From the NCBI GenBank assembly GCA_002102555.1, contig MCFL01000023.1, positions 124,001 through 188,000 on the forward strand: a DNA stretch of 64,000 bases, written 5' to 3'. Under the pieces are notes generated by a model. It ran no database searches. It worked only from the letters and a program-made list of their open reading frames with translations, and was not told the DNA's origin. The position numbers and the translations under genes are program-made. Each line of letters starts with the position of its first letter. Positions within the stretch are counted from its first letter, which is position 1. This DNA is from Catenaria anguillulae PL171 (lineage: Eukaryota > Blastocladiomycota > Blastocladiomycetes > Blastocladiales > Catenariaceae). This document shows positions 44,493-56,836 of this stretch, one piece after another.

Positions 44493-45060
44493 ATCAGTTG
44501 TATTATGTCTTTCTTCCCCCTCTTTGGCTTTTTCTCTTTCCCGCTTGTATTCATATCCTGCCTTTCTCCTTCGTTTTGTTTTCTCCTGACTTTCACGTCG
44601 TATACAAGACTGTCGTCGCTTTTCGTCTGACCTCGTCCCTTGTCAGCCCGTGCCTCCTTTGTGTGTTTTCTTGCTTCATTCTTTCCACATGCATCTAATG
44701 TACAATCCTACGAATCAAACATCATGCATTGGTCACAGACATGAACAGAAGCAAATGGAAAAGGTTGAACTCCTCCATATTCTGACAGGGAGTGCAGGAC
44801 AAAAACTGGACATGCTCGACATCCCACATTGATCTCCAAGCAAAATGCAAATCAGACGAAGTCAATGGACCACTGGCTAATGGATCCTGTTTCTCTGAAG
44901 CAAGAACTGCATTCAATACGAACGAAACACAACTACAGATGCATGTGTTGCGAGAGAGTCATATGGGTCGAGACGAAATCAAATGGGGAGAAGGGCAATG
45001 AATAACGAGTGGCAAATAACCAACCAACAGACTGAACGCCGCCCACGTCCATGGCTGTTT
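44493..45060. other. Intergenic between convergent genes
   Basis: No supported gene; T-rich after the Kelch gene stop, presumably 3' untranslated sequence. Confidence 0.4.
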
Positions 45061-48000
45061 TCAGGCAGCAGGGCAAGCACTCGACACAAACTGCACATTG
45101 CTCACCACAAACGTCCCCACACTAAACGCAGTCAACCCATAAGCATGAACCTTGTTTTGAATCAACCCGACCAGACTGGTCAATGGCACACGCACTGTGA
45201 CCGTGGTTGTACTTGTCATCCCCGTCGGCGTGACCCTCAAGCTCGTCGTCCGCAACGGCGCAGTTCCACGCGTTTGGCAATTTGCAACAGTGGCATCCAC
45301 ATATTGCAGTCTCACGGCAAGCGACCCGCCCACTGGGCCGCGAATCTGGAACTGCAAATGTGAAAAGCCTGATACGTCGCGGCATGAAGTAGCCGTGGAG
45401 ACGACGCTCGTCCAAGTGACACCATTGGTCGCGGTAGAGACGATTGTCAGAGTGTTGCCGGCGGTGCGGGTAATGGCCGTCGTTGGGGAGCGTGTTGTGG
45501 TTTGGCCCAAGTTGTTCGTCGTGGTTCCCAACGTAAACGTGTCAATCACTAGCCGAGAGCAAGTAGGCGCCGGAGGCGGTGGGGTAGTCGAGGATGTTGT
45601 TGTTGTTGTCGTCGTCGTCGTCGTAGGATTGACGGTGGGGGCAACGGTGGCCGTTGACGTCGAAGTAGACGCTGGCGGCGGCGTTGCGCAAATGAGCCGC
45701 ATGTTGGTCAGCCCGTATTCGACATTCAATGGCCAGCCGGTCAAAACAATGGCATGCCCGAGGCGCAAATCAGCGCCCACGAATGCGCTCAACGGCACTG
45801 TCGCGACATTGCCGACAACGTATCGACCAAAGGGTACCCCAATCGACGCGGCAGGATCCCTCGCGTTGCACGCAGCATTCTTGAGCTGAAGCGCAATCGT
45901 CGATGGGAATGCGGTACCGGCCGCGGGAGTGATTCCGAATTGCAATGCAGAGTAGCTGGAAAGGTCACGGCATTCGGTCGCCCCAGACAAGTTTTCGGCA
46001 AAATACGCGCCAGCGCTCGTGGCCGTCACGGAGGCACGGTTGTTGGCGTAACTGATGATGGCGCCTTCACCTCCGGCCCATGATCCCAGGTCGTTGCGCT
46101 CAATAACGGCAAACGAATCGACGGTCAGTGGAGAGCATGGAATCGGTGTCACAGTTGGCGTCACCGAAGTCGAAGAGGTCGCAGTAGTCGTTGTCGGTGC
46201 AGAGGTTGACGTTGGCGGCGCTGTTGTCGTCGTCGATGGCACGCACACAAACCTCATATTCGAGAGCACATAATCCTGCCCAACAGTCCATCCCGTGAAG
46301 GCAAGCGCGTGAATTCGGTTCGCGGGCACGGTCGTCGTGAATGCGGAAAAGGGAATGCTCACGACACCATTCACCACCATGGCAGGAGTCAACGGGACCA
46401 TGGCATTGATGGCGGGATCCCTCGGGCCGGTGCAGCTCGCTGCCCGTGCTTGGACCTGTAGCATAGGTAAGGCAGCACCGGCAGGAACTGTCAAACCAAA
46501 TTGAAGCATGCCGAATGCTGTCAAGTCACGGCAACCCGTTCCGCTGATGACGGAGGCGTAGTAGGCATCTGCCGCTGTGGCGCGAAGCGTGAGCTGGTTG
46601 TTGGCGTAAGTGAACGTTGCACTCTCGCCGTACGCCCATAGTCCGAACGCATTCTGTTCGGGGGTGGCAAACGTGTCGGCAATCAACGGGCTGGGGCAGG
46701 TTCCGGGCACTGTTGTGGTCGTCGCCGTGGTTGTTGTTGTCGTCGTCGTTGCAGTGGGCGATGTTGAAGTACCGCTTGTAGTCGTCGACGTACTTGGAGT
46801 GCACACCCATCGCATGTTTGAAAAGACGTAATCTTGGTTCAGGGCGAATCCGGACAATGCGAGTGCATGGATGCGATTCGCCGGAACGGTTGCCGAAAAA
46901 GCTGAAATGGGAACCGTGACGACGCCGTTCGCCATAATGGCCGGAGTCAGCGGAACCAGCGCATTGATGGCCGCGTCGCGGCCTGTGCACGCGGCATTCC
47001 GTGCTTGCAGTTGCAGAGTTGGCAGTGCCGCACCAGCAGGCACTGTCAATCCAAATTGAAGCGCAGTGTGCGAGGTCAAGTCGCGGCAAGCAACAGCTGA
47101 AACCAAACTTGCAAAGTATGCGCCGGCCACGCTTGCTCGCAGCGTCATCTGATTGCCAGCGTACGTGATGGTCGCTCCTTCACCTCCAGACCACAGTCCA
47201 AAAGTGTTTTCACCGACGGTAGCAAACGTATCCATGACAATAGGCGATGGGCAAGAGCCAGGAGTAGTAGTCGTGGTCGCTGTTGTTGTGCTTGTGGTTG
47301 CACTTGTCGTGGTGGTCGTCGGCGGGGCTGCACATACGAGATCCAAGTTGCTCACGGTAAAGTCCAAACCGACTGGCCATCCGTTCAATACAATCCCGTG
47401 CCCACGCGCCAAATTCGCAGCGGCAAATGCGGATAAGGGCACGTTTGCGACACCATTGGTCACATACGGGGCAAGCGGCACCGTGATTGTTCCCTCTGGA
47501 TCCCGCCCCGAGCAATCCGCCAATCGCTGCTGCAATTGAATGTTCGGGAAGGCGGTACCCGAGGCCGGCTGTATGTTGAAGCGAATCGACCCAAACTGGG
47601 TCAAGTTGCGGCATGCCGTTCCTGAAATAAGCGTGGCCCAGTAAGCGTCGGCGGCAGTGGCCCGCACTGACATGACCCCGTTCGCAATTGTGCGCGTGAT
47701 GCCCTCGACGCCCGTCCAGTATCCCAGCTGGTTGGCATCTAGGTTGTTGAACCGTTCCACAGCAAGCGTCGTACAGCCGCTTGGTCCCGGCGTGCAGCGG
47801 TTGACAAAGTAGAGGTCGTCCAAACGATAAATCTGCTCGGGCGTAAACGTATTGAAGAAGATGCTCTGAACACCTTGTACGTTATTCGAAATCTCGGCCA
47901 ACGGAATCGAGACGGTTTGCTCTTCGCCTGTAAACACGCCCTCGGGAGTCCAGCTCGCCACGTTGACCTCGCGCTTTGCTAGGAACGAGGTGCAGGTTGA

Positions 48001-51000
48001 ATCTTTGCTGTCCATTCCCACACGCAATGTCCAACCGGGCTGCGCCGTGATCCTGAACGTCAAGTGCGTAAACTGGGTCGAGTCAAAGCATTGAGCGGCC
48101 GTGCCCAGGAGAGAATAGAAATAGGTGCCTGCGCCTTGGGCCGACACCTCGAGTTTCCCATTGACCACTTCAAATCGGCGCAAGAATTCACCTTCTTGGA
48201 GGAGACCGAGCATGTTCCGAGGGCTCGTGCCTGCCGAAAAGTCATCGACCAGGACGGTTCGGTACTGCATGTGTAATGACAAAGGACATGAGCGATGGCT
48301 CAATTGCAAAAGAGAAGCAAAAGAAACAGGCGTACCCGGCAACGTGTGTCTGGGCACCATTCTGCTCCAACAGGCGGCAAATGATTCGACTGCGCACCGA
48401 CAACTGCCGACCGGAACGACGATTCACCCACAGCTGTGGATGCTGAGACGCTAAACTCGCACCGGGATCCAGTATCAACCGTCATCTTGAACGAGTTGGT
48501 CGTGGCTGGGACAAGCGCCGACGAAAAGGCCGGTGCCGTTTCGCCGGCCTTGACTTCGCGGTGGTAGACTATGTATCCAGTCACGGGATTGGTTGCGTCC
48601 GTAACGGAAGCCCATGTGACAGTACACTGACGAAATTCGGGTGCGACAGCGAGACCTGTTGGCGCGGGTGGACCCTGACCTGCAGGGTGGTTGCCAATAG
48701 TGAACGCCTCGTAGTTGGCAGTATAGATTGTGCCGTTCACGGGACGAATCACTTGGGTTGCGTTCCCACCCTGGGACCAGCCAGTGAAACGGTATCCTTG
48801 GCGGTTGATCTATGCAAGTATGTACACACGGTATGCAGTTAGAGACTAGGCCAAGGTCACGTGAAAGAGGCAGAGCAAACCATTTGGGGCGAAAGGGCAT
48901 CTAATGAAAGCTCGCCATTTTGCAAGTTTGGTAGTGTAACGGGTGAGGTGTATCGGAAAATGTTGAGAATGACGTCAAGGCCAGGTGGGTTCGTCGTGAC
49001 TTGAGCGTTGACAAAGTTGGGTTGCAGGCGACGAGTAAACGTCTGCACCAGTTCGGGGTAGGTTGGGTGCTGGACTCGAAGGATAAACTCAAGGTCGGAC
49101 GGATACTCGTGGTCAGGCGCACTGAGCGTTTCTGCGGCAACGCCGGCATAGGCGTTAACGAGATGCTGGTGGCAGTTGGCCGTGTTGGTGCACTCTGGAC
49201 CCGGGTAGCAGTGCGAGATGAGGACTTGCCATTGGAAGTTGGACGCAGGCACGACGGCGTTTGTTTCGGTGCGAATGTCGGCCGAGAATCGAATGTTGTC
49301 GCCGATGGCAAAGGCCCAGTCGGAGACATTAAAGCTCAGGGTGCCCGAGAGTGAGGCACCTGGGAACACTTGCACGGTGCCCACGTTGGTTGGATTTCCA
49401 GCTGAAGATGAGCGAACGCGTAGCGATACCGTGACCGGCCCAGCTCCCGTGTACGTGAATGTTGCCCCTGGCGTCGCCGGGCCAGCAAATTGCCCAGACC
49501 CGTCCAGATCCCAAGCATACGTGAGCGCACCGCCGGTCGTATCCAAGGTACCCGCACTTGAAAATTGAACAGTCAATGGCAGCGACCCACTACGAACCGA
49601 CGGCGTAATACGGACCACAGGACGTTCGCGACTGGCAGCGTTGAAGCGCCATACGATGCCTGCCCACACTTGACTGACGTAAAGAGCACCGTCGGGCCCT
49701 TCGGTAATGTCAACGATTTGTGACATGCCATCAACCATCATTTGCATGTTGTCCCAATCGAGTCCCGTCGCGTTGCGCCGAACCGCCCAGAAACCACTGT
49801 TAGGCCGCGCAAGAGTGAGCAATCGGGTGCTTGGGACAGTAACCATGCAAATATTTCGAAGTTGGTGAGCGTACCCACGAGTGTAATCGGCCCAAAAGAG
49901 ACTGTTGCGGTATGACACGGGGAACCCATCACGCGAAGAAAACCCAATCGCGGTGACGGCACTTGCCCCTCCTGCCCTCGTCACAGCATTCCCGACCTGC
50001 GTATCAAAGTGCGTATACTGGAATGCAGCCCTGGAATGCGTTTCCGGATTTCGGTACAAGGCCTCGCACCTCGTAAACTGTCGAGACTGCACCGACGGCT
50101 GGACGAGTGTGCCCTCAAAGCATGGCCACCCATAGTTACGGACTGGACCCGACCCAACGGGCGGAATAAAGTTGATCTCCTCCCACTCGCCAAACCCTAC
50201 ATCGCCCAAGTACAACCCGTTGGTCGCGGGATCAACAGCAAAGCGATACGGGTTGCGGAATCCGCGCGCGAGTTCGCGCATCTGTGGTGCTGGCTGGCCA
50301 CGCGTCCAGGCGTTGAGTTCCGCGAGTGGAATATACAAGAGCTTTCCTGAAGTGGCAGCGGGCGTCTGGCACTGCATAACTCCGCCAGACTCGGGGTCGT
50401 TGGGGTCGCCAAAGGGACAGCGGTTGGGAGGGTTTTCGCCAAAGTTGAGCGCGTTCGAAAAGAAGGTGTTGTCGCCAGCGGAAAAGATGAGATTGCGTTG
50501 CGAATCAAAGCGGAGATCACCCATGGCATGCGTCGTTGAGCCCGAGCACCAGTCGACAATGATCTCCTCCAAGTTGGTCAAAATCTCTTGATCTGGGTCC
50601 CACGTCATGCGTGCAATGGCGCCCGATGTAAAGCAAATCCCGGACGGGCACAGATCATTATAGATCGGAACGGGGCCACCAATTTCGCCATCTCGGGCAT
50701 AGCTAAGGTATACGTGGCGGTTGGTTGGGAAGTCGGGATGAGGTGCCAGGCCAACAAGGCCCTTGTCAAAGTTATTGAAGACTTGTGTCGAGATATCCGC
50801 TGCGACCTTGACGGTCTGATCCTCGACGTTGTCGGCCGTGTAAATGATCCCGCCCTTGCCCATGATGAAGACGCGACCATTGGCGGCGAACCGCACACCG
50901 GTCGGATTAGCGAGTTGGCTCCAGGCTGGGGAAGACAGCGGTTATGTAACTCGGCCCTCGACTTTATGGCAACCGGTATAGATGAATGTACCTTGGACCA

Positions 51001-51127
51001 AGACGAATTCGGGCGATCGAACATTTTGCGAGTTGGCGATCGACGCGAGCAAGAGGGCACTGACCACGACGGCGAGAGTAATGAGAGCGCCAGCGCGCCC
51101 GATGGCGCATCTTGTACGAGGCTCCAT
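45061..51127 (-). CDS. Giant secreted AA12-type sugar dehydrogenase with PKD, FN3-like and six C-terminal modules
   Basis: Four exons, 51127-50992, 50925-48881, 48809-48336 and 48264-45061, all in phase, encode 1952 residues. Residues ~10-33 form a signal peptide. Residues ~45-470 are a glucose/sorbosone dehydrogenase-type beta-propeller: LVGLAPHPDFPTNRHVYLSY, THAMGDLRFDSQRNLIFSAG, RGFRNPYRFAVDPATNGLYL and DITEGPDGALYVSQ. This is the fold of PQQ-dependent pyranose dehydrogenases (CAZy AA12). Residues ~479-565 are a PKD domain (PLTVQFSSAG, YAWDLDGSG). Residues ~775-875 resemble FN3 (PPAPTGLAV, GYIVYHREVK, EFSVSASTAVGESSF). The last exon encodes six related modules of ~140 residues, most starting CPSPLxxDTFA and ending SNMRFVC, the last four preceded by Thr-rich linkers. 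It is predicted to be extracellular, oxidising sugars, with the modules as binding or wall-anchoring units; cofactor and substrate are inferred. Confidence 0.85.
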
Positions 51128-51415
51128 GTTGCAGTGACTGCAGCGCACGATAGGAAGGTGGAGGTGCTGTAGTTGCAACAGGGGGACAAGGGAGAACAGG
51201 GGCGTGGGAAAGGATTGGTCGCTGATCCAAAGTGGCATCGGCGTGCCTTTCGATCTGTCTGTTCACAGCCCGCATGGCACAAGTCGATATGGTTTGAAGA
51301 GAATAAGAGGGTGGATGTTTATGTACAACACGGGACCGATCAAATGTGAGGGTGCAATAGATAGAGGAATGAGAAAACGCAACAGAACCATCGACACTAC
51401 ACAATCGTCTTCAAT

Positions 51416-53011
51416 TCAAGTACAACATTCAAGAAACTCATCACCCAATCCATTCATTGACAAATCGCTGCACGGAACAACAGCCCAACTAAGCGGACTC
51501 GGGCTTTCGTGACATTCGCGAGACATTGGACCTGCCGTCGCCCAATCATGATACACCTGGCGACCGGCAACTTCCAATGGTGCAAACACGATTGCCGAGT
51601 CTTGGCGTGCAAGCGTCTTTGGAGGCGAAGCGTGCTTTTCGGACGAAATCAACCCGGGCAGAGAGCACAGATCTTGGGTTTCTCGCTGGACGACGGTACG
51701 CTCAGACGACTCGGAGCTTGCATCGTCTGCATCTTGTTGGACGGCATCCTCGGCGCAATCTTCATTGAGAATCGTGGCCGCCTCATCCATTTCCACCTCT
51801 TGCACCATCAGCGGCACCACTGTTTCCTTGGCAATTGTCTCCTTGGGAGTGACACGCAGGGATGATTCGTGCACAATGCCACCGTGCACGACAGCGTGCG
51901 AAGGCTGCCAATTCTCTTGATCCGACGGCACGCAAACCGCGATGGACTGCGCCTGCACCTTCATGTCCAACAAGTCGCCTGCGGACCAAACATCGCTCTC
52001 AATCTCGGGTAAATGGTCCATGGGCGGCGCAAACGGCAATGGCGAGTGAATCAAGTATCCAGTGCCTGACGCGTTTGCCGAAGGCATTCCGCGTGTGAGG
52101 CGGTCGGCGCGGGCTGTGGCAAATGGAACTTGCGACGAGACCCATGTGGCGACGAGGGCGTGCTTTGGAAAGGTGGTGCGAGTGGGAATCGGAGGAGGCG
52201 GGAGGACTCGCGGTTTCAGTTGAGGCTGTGGTGCAGGGTGAGACACGTTTATCTTGGCCTGTGGTAGGATGGGTGCAGTTGAGATTGTCGGGGTGGGTTG
52301 CGGGACTGGAGGCTTTGGCGGCTGGTTCTGGGCCGGGACCACTGGTGTAGGTGACTTCAAGATTGCCGCCTCGTCCTCTTTGGTCTTGCACTTGGCAATC
52401 ATGCCCGTGAGCGTATTGGCAAGGGCCCTTTTGAAAATGGGCTGAGACTTTGGCCTTTCGAGCACTTTGCGCTTGTTAACGGGACGGGAGTCTGCATTTC
52501 CACCCGACGGTCCAGCTTGCGGGACCGGTTTGGATTTAAACGAGCTCGAGGCGGATGAAGGGGTTGTTGACGAGAGCGGTGGGGATCCTTGATACTTTGC
52601 CCTCGGCCTGTTCCGCTTGCTTGGTCGTGGTGCGCCGATTTGAGCCAAGTCGCCAAAGAACACATGTCGCCGGAAATCGGCTTTGGCGGGAGCAGCATTC
52701 CTCGCCTTGCGGATCCTTTTGTTGACGACGCCGTGAAGTGGGGACTTGCTTGCGCCATGCGAGTCGCCGGACGAACTTGACCGAAAGGTCATGACGTCGC
52801 GAGCCAGTGGTGACGATGGGACGTGTCGAGCGATGGCCGCCTCATCGGGAATTCCCAGTCTCGGTTTGCCATGTGGTGATTGTGGCAATGGCCGCGGTCG
52901 CGAGCGTGGGTCGCGTGGGGGTTTGAGTCCGAGTTTGGCGGCATCGGAGCCATGGCGAGGCTCAGATGCTGACACGGCGGCGGCAGGCGGAAAAGTGCGC
53001 GAGGATGGCAT
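51416..53011 (-). CDS. Orphan disordered protein, basic N-terminal half
   Basis: Single exon of 531 residues from ATG 53011 (an alternative GTG-led extension of two residues is ignored). It is rich in Pro, Ser, Ala and Lys/Arg in the first half (NKRIRKARNAAPAKADFRRH, KRNRPRAKYQGSPPL, NKRKVLERPKSQPIFKRALA) and more acidic after residue ~330 (LPEIESDVWSAGDLLDMKVQ, VEMDEAATILNEDCAEDAVQ). No signal peptide or membrane segment. The basic clusters suggest nuclear localisation. No family recognised. It lies between, and on the same strand as, the XPD and AA12 genes. Confidence 0.55.
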   Translation of the reverse strand: MPSSRTFPPAAAVSASEPRHGSDAAKLGLKPPRDPRSRPRPLPQSPHGKPRLGIPDEAAIARHVPSSPLARDVMTFRSSSSGDSHGASKSPLHGVVNKRIRKARNAAPAKADFRRHVFFGDLAQIGAPRPSKRNRPRAKYQGSPPLSSTTPSSASSSFKSKPVPQAGPSGGNADSRPVNKRKVLERPKSQPIFKRALANTLTGMIAKCKTKEDEAAILKSPTPVVPAQNQPPKPPVPQPTPTISTAPILPQAKINVSHPAPQPQLKPRVLPPPPIPTRTTFPKHALVATWVSSQVPFATARADRLTRGMPSANASGTGYLIHSPLPFAPPMDHLPEIESDVWSAGDLLDMKVQAQSIAVCVPSDQENWQPSHAVVHGGIVHESSLRVTPKETIAKETVVPLMVQEVEMDEAATILNEDCAEDAVQQDADDASSESSERTVVQRETQDLCSLPGLISSEKHASPPKTLARQDSAIVFAPLEVAGRQVYHDWATAGPMSRECHESPSPLSWAVVPCSDLSMNGLGDEFLECCT

Positions 53012-53178
53012 TGCCACAAGTATCAGAGGGTTCTATAACGTTTTGGGACACGATACAATTGTTGATAAAGGGCTTCGTCCTAGGTGGCATGGTGGAATCA
53101 TTGCGACTCGCCCACAGGCACGGAGGCACTGACTGAGACACTGAAAGAGAATCTGCATTTTGCGTTTGAAGGGCATAT

Positions 53179-56153
53179 TTACATTACCATCGCATCCCCG
53201 TCCCCAGTCATATCCCCGGCCAGCGACTCCCTGCGGCTCGCCCCGCGACTTGCACTCGCGCTCCCCGTCCCGTCCATGGCCATGCCCACCTCGTCCACCA
53301 AATTGTCTTGCACAGCCTGCGCCCTGAGCGACTGCTGCAAGTGCTGCTTGACATGTTCAATCGTCCACAAGCTCGACCCGAGCTGCGACATTGGATCAAA
53401 CGGCTGAGCCATGGCACGCAAAAACGACTTTGCCGTCGCAATGGCCAGATCCGTCGAGCAGTTGATGGTCGAGTCCTTGAACTTGTGCGACATCCACGGC
53501 GGCAGCTTGGCACGCTTGTCGGCACGAGAGTACCGCTAGTATCATTTGCCATGAGGGGAACAAGTGTAAGACACAAGGAATCAGGTGAGACAAATGGGAC
53601 AGACAAAAACGTACCTTGTCGGCGAAAATCATCAACCCATAGTCTGTCTTACCCCTCAACACACGCCCAACACACTGCGCCGCGTGCCGCAACGCATCAA
53701 ACGTCAAAAAGTCATTCTCGCGAATGTTGAACTCGTTGCGCAAATACTCCAACCTGGCCTTGAGCGTCCGCGACTCGGTGTACTGATACGGGATCCCAAA
53801 CATGACGACAGCACGGCCATAGTTGTGATCGAAATCGATGCCCTCGGACACTTTACCGCGCGCAACCGACAAGAGCACGGCCCCACGACCGTTATCGCAC
53901 GCCGCCCGGTAATTCTCGAGCGCGACAGCTGTCTCGGTTGCATCGGGCGTCTCGACAAAGATAAGTTTGTGCCGCCACACCTCGTCCAGCAACTTCATGC
54001 CGTTCCACATGGTCACAATTGATTCCATGTACAGATAACTTGGGAAGAAGCACACGATGCCATCGGGTACCGTGGCCGCCAGTTGAATGAGGATTTGCCC
54101 AAAGTTGCGCACAACGGCCGGCTCGTTGCGCACCTCAAACTTGGACGAAATGGCCACCTGGTCGGATCCACGCGTGATGACCAGTGGGAGGAAACAGTCA
54201 CGTGTGAGCGACATTTGGTACGATTTCGAGAGCACGGGCGTGAACTGGAGGATTTGCGGGTACATGTCGAGCGGCGAGAGCGTGCCCGAGGTGATGATGA
54301 CGGATGAGAAGCGCTTGAAGACGGGCTGGATGGCGTAGGATGCATCGAGGCACGTCAGGTGGAAGATGGGGTTGGACACGGTCGATGTGTCGGATTCAAA
54401 CGGCTCGAGAATTAACATGAAGCCCTTGGCATAAGTCGCAACGAGTGTACCAAACATGGCCACCTTGTTGAGCTCCGAGAACTTGTCAATGTCGGTGATC
54501 TCGAGGGTGCGGACCAGGGACGATAAGCGCTCAGCACAAAATCTGTTGATTGATTGCCGTGAGTCGCAACAGGAAGAGCCGAGGACATTCAAGACAAGCA
54601 AACGCACTGCAGCGGCTTTCGCTCAATGCATGTCGTCTCGCGTAAATGCTGCAAAAACGATGCTGGTGTCTCGGCAACCACATGCTGCACACGCAACCGA
54701 GTCTTGAGATACTCGATAAATCGGCGCAAAAATGCGACAAAGTGCTCGGCCTTGCGAATGTTGCCTGGAACCGCCCCCTCGAGCACGTCGTCAGGCAGTA
54801 CTGGGTTGCCCAGCAAGTCATTAGCGTCGCGGGCCTCGGCGGCCCCGCGCAGCCCCTCGACCAGGCGGTCGTACTCGGCACGCAGCTTTTCTGCATCCGT
54901 TCGCTTGATGCTGTGGATGAGAAAAAAAAAATGTGGGTGAGCACAACGCAATCAAGAAAGCTTGAGAGAAACACGATCGTACTGAGCAATCCGATCCGAC
55001 AACTGCGCCACACACGTCGCCGAACTATCCAACACCTTCCTTGTAATGTCCACCGACATGGACTCGAGGCACACATTGTCAATGTTGTGCGCCTCGTCAA
55101 ACACGACGATGGCATCTTTTGGCAAGTCCTTGGACACAAGCTCGGCCACCTTGGGATCCAACAGATAGTGGTACGAGTAAATGATGACGTTGGCCATGGG
55201 GATCATGCGCCTGCTGAGAAAGTAAGGGCACATGCCATTGGCCTGGCCCCAGGTACGCAGCTCTTCGATCGTGTACACGCCTGCGGGCATGACGGCCGAG
55301 TCGTCGGCATTTTCGAGGCCTTCGAAAAAGGTGCACAGTTGCGGTGAGGTGGTGGATGATTGGTCTGCGTTCATTTCGGAATCAGAAGCAGAGTCCACAT
55401 CCATGGCTTCGTCGTCGTCGTCATCGTCATTGTTGTTGTGACCGGCTTCGGAGGAGTTAGATGAGGTGGCTGGTGATGCCGTCGCACTCGTCGCCCGTGA
55501 CCGGCGGCGTGATCCACTATTGCTCGACCCTCCCGCAGCGGTACCTGCTGCTGCTGCTCCCTTGCCATGCCTGGTTACTTTGGCGCGACTCTTTGGGTCC
55601 GCCTTGGTGTTCTCGCCACCCTCCTTGGCCTGTCTCCGAACCCACGACGCCGTCAACGATCGGCACTTTGCATCCACAGCCTTGCCCCACTTTTCCTTGA
55701 CCACGTCCGGGTTGACACACAGGTTTTTGCGCGATGAGAGGCCAAGGGCAAAAAACTGCTCCTGCTTGCCGCCGAGCTGATCGGTGCGGTAATCCATGAG
55801 CCGTTTGAGTTCGAGCAAGGCCTTTTCGATTTCGGGCACGGTCCGCGAGCAGTAGACGAGTTTGCGATTGGCGCCCATTGGGGACATGATGTACGAGACG
55901 ATGAGCGAGAGGAGGGACACGGTTTTGCCCGTGCCCGAGGGCATTTCGAGCAAGCAGGCGCCCTCCTTGTCAATGACCTGCTTCATGTCGCACATGTACT
56001 GGTACTGCTCCGGATAGATGTACTCGTAAGGGAAGAGCACCTCGAGGCCGTCAATGTCGAGCCTATGCAGCACGTAAAGAGACGGGTGCGGCAGCACGTC
56101 AGCACCAAGAACGGGAACGTGGGAGGCAGACGGGATAAAGGACATGCTTCATG
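53179..56153 (-). CDS. RAD3: TFIIH DNA helicase XPD/Rad3
   Basis: Five exons, 56153-56149, 56062-54983, 54910-54608, 54542-53615 and 53535-53179, encode about 890 residues. The first coding exon is only ATGAA, with a GC donor; splicing restores [20 protein letters not shown], the conserved XPD start. Motifs: Walker [14 protein letters not shown] ([11 protein letters not shown]), [37 protein letters not shown] and motif [16 protein letters not shown]. The four iron-sulphur cysteines are present (about C117, C135, C245, C280), but C135 and C245 are separated by a Ser/Ala/Asp-rich insert of ~90 residues absent from human and yeast XPD. XPD unwinds DNA 5'-3' in nucleotide excision repair and holds the CAK module in TFIIH. 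The C-terminus after [11 protein letters not shown] is longer than usual. The identity is not in doubt. Confidence 0.95.
56063..56148 (-). other. GC-AG intron after a 5-nt coding exon of XPD
   Basis: The intron runs from GCATGT (56148 downward) to CATAG (56063). Splicing turns ATGAA|G into ATG AAG and restores the family-typical MKLDIDG start. Without splicing, translation from the ATG at 56145 stays open and adds a non-conserved 28-residue N-terminus. Confidence 0.65.
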
Positions 56154-56836
56154 GCGTTGGAATGGAAGAATGGCTGTTGCTGTGGGTTGGCACTTGAAAA
56201 TACATGGACATGAGCTCCAGAATGGACTCTGATAAACATCGATCTGTACCAGCTCATGTCGGTGACTCACTCCTCGTCAATTGCAACTGTGGACGAGCGA
56301 TCGGCGCGCTGAATCTACAAAACATGTCCCAATTTGCCTTTTCTTCGACGAAGCGCGTGCTCTTTCCTGTCGCGCTCCCAATGGCGCCTCTCATGCAGAC
56401 GTCTCACGATGAATGATTTGACCATGCATTCTTCACTTTGGTTGACATCAGCCCGATTTGTTGAGAGATACCCTCACACTACAAGCACCATCGCGTACTG
56501 TCCGTACCAACTGAAGTTTAGCAGAGAAGTCTCTCCCGAATGAGCTTATCGACCACCTCACGTTCCTATCCGGCCGCTCAGTCAGCTTGTTTGCAATCTT
56601 CCTTCGCAGGCAGTGTCGCGAATGGGATGAGGATGCATCTGATTCGGAGACTGAAGGTTCGCCGCTCTCTCAGCACCGTTGCAAGTGACAATTTGACTCA
56701 TCGCCTTAGCACGTTTGGACGCTTGTCTGCTTTGCAGATTCCAGTTTGCAGGTTACGTCCGCCGAGGTCTTTACCCTTGGCCTAACCGGGGCAATAATCG
56801 GGTTCGCATGCCACATTCACTTTTCCCCCGCCATCA
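56154..56836. other. Intergenic, possibly upstream exons of the next ORF
   Basis: Some coding-like stretches exist (for example a frame reading LIDHLTFLSGRSVSLFAIFL at about 56540 and TSAEVFTLGLTGAIIGFA at about 56752), but I could not assemble consistent exons. Confidence 0.3.

Noticed and set aside
45197-45889. 230-codon plus-strand ORF with Val-rich repeats opposite the AA12 gene
   Set aside because: Its Val runs are the antisense reading of the Thr-linker codons.
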